From the NCBI RefSeq assembly GCF_001942465.1, contig NZ_MKJY01000011.1, positions 25,560-89,559 of the forward strand: a stretch of DNA of 64,000 nucleotides, written 5' to 3'. Below the pieces are notes generated by a model. It did no database searches. It was given only the letters and a program-made list of their open reading frames with translations, and was not told the origin of the DNA. The first letter of the stretch is position 1; the number at the start of each line of letters is the position of its first letter. Below are positions 63,974-64,000 of the stretch, piece after piece. Source of the DNA: Actinomadura sp. CNU-125 (GTDB taxonomy: Bacteria; Actinomycetota; Actinomycetes; Streptosporangiales; Streptosporangiaceae). The position numbers and the translations under genes were made by a program.

Positions 63974-64000
63974 CGGGTCTGCCTACGCTTCCCCGCCGTG

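Noticed and set aside
1..64000. tRNA, rRNA, insertion sequences and prophage genes
   Set aside because: Scanned by eye for conserved motifs and for transposase or integrase proteins among the plausible genes; none found. A tRNA covariance search could still find one missed here.

Overview
This 64 kb window is high-GC actinobacterial chromosome. It has WhiB, a complete FbiA/FbiB/FbiC set for coenzyme F420, SARP/BTAD and LuxR-type regulators, XRE-DUF397 gene modules, GTG starts and many 4-base ATGA/GTGA gene overlaps. Gene order around manB, whiB, fbiA, the LCP protein and the TIGR03089 protein matches the conserved Streptomyces/Mycobacterium neighbourhood. A Streptosporangiales/Actinomadura-like origin is an inference only. 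No rRNA, tRNA, CRISPR array, insertion sequence or phage gene was recognised.

Layout. 0-5 kb: a berberine-bridge-type flavoenzyme cut by the window edge, an unknown protein, and two S-adenosylhomocysteine hydrolases (a short form, then the canonical form), followed by a MerR-type regulator. 5-12 kb: an unusual SARP-AraC fusion regulator, two membrane proteins, a secreted serine protease and a two-component system. 12-18 kb: a housekeeping block with a CDF cation transporter, PGI/PMI-like isomerase, Trm112-like protein, phosphomannomutase, DUF3499 protein, zinicin-like protein and WhiB. 18-24 kb: a membrane protein with a long Q/G/P/Y tail, then fbiA-fbiB facing fbiC. 24-35 kb: accessory and regulatory genes (DNA glycosylase; ATP-binding anti-sigma-like protein; XRE with two DUF397 genes; PhoD-like phosphatase; PadR-DUF1048-DUF1048-ABC exporter; aldo/keto reductase; MmyB-like and MarR regulators). 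35-64 kb: a long cell-surface glycopolymer region. It holds a sugar-nucleotide transferase, many glycosyltransferases, a GT-C-like membrane protein, an LCP ligase, two acyltransferases, two bifunctional glycosyltransferase/TagF-like polymerases, beta-rich accessory proteins, a CDP-alcohol phosphotransferase and UDP-GlcNAc 2-epimerase.

How the genes fit together. The 35-64 kb region looks like assembly, decoration (acylation, glycosylation) and wall attachment (LCP) of a teichoic-acid-like polymer. Precursor cytidylyltransferases, TagO/TagA-like priming enzymes and an ABC exporter are not in the window. The two SAH hydrolases serve methyl-cycle clean-up. fbiA/B/C supply F420.

Quality warning. 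At least sixteen frame breaks interrupt otherwise well-conserved genes. Fifteen are single missing bases, mostly in short G or C runs. This points to indel errors in the assembly rather than gene decay. Affected genes are listed here as single composite genes with the break position. Two copies of a dyad-bounded intergenic repeat (near 2.8 and 16.0 kb) are the clearest unexplained DNA element.
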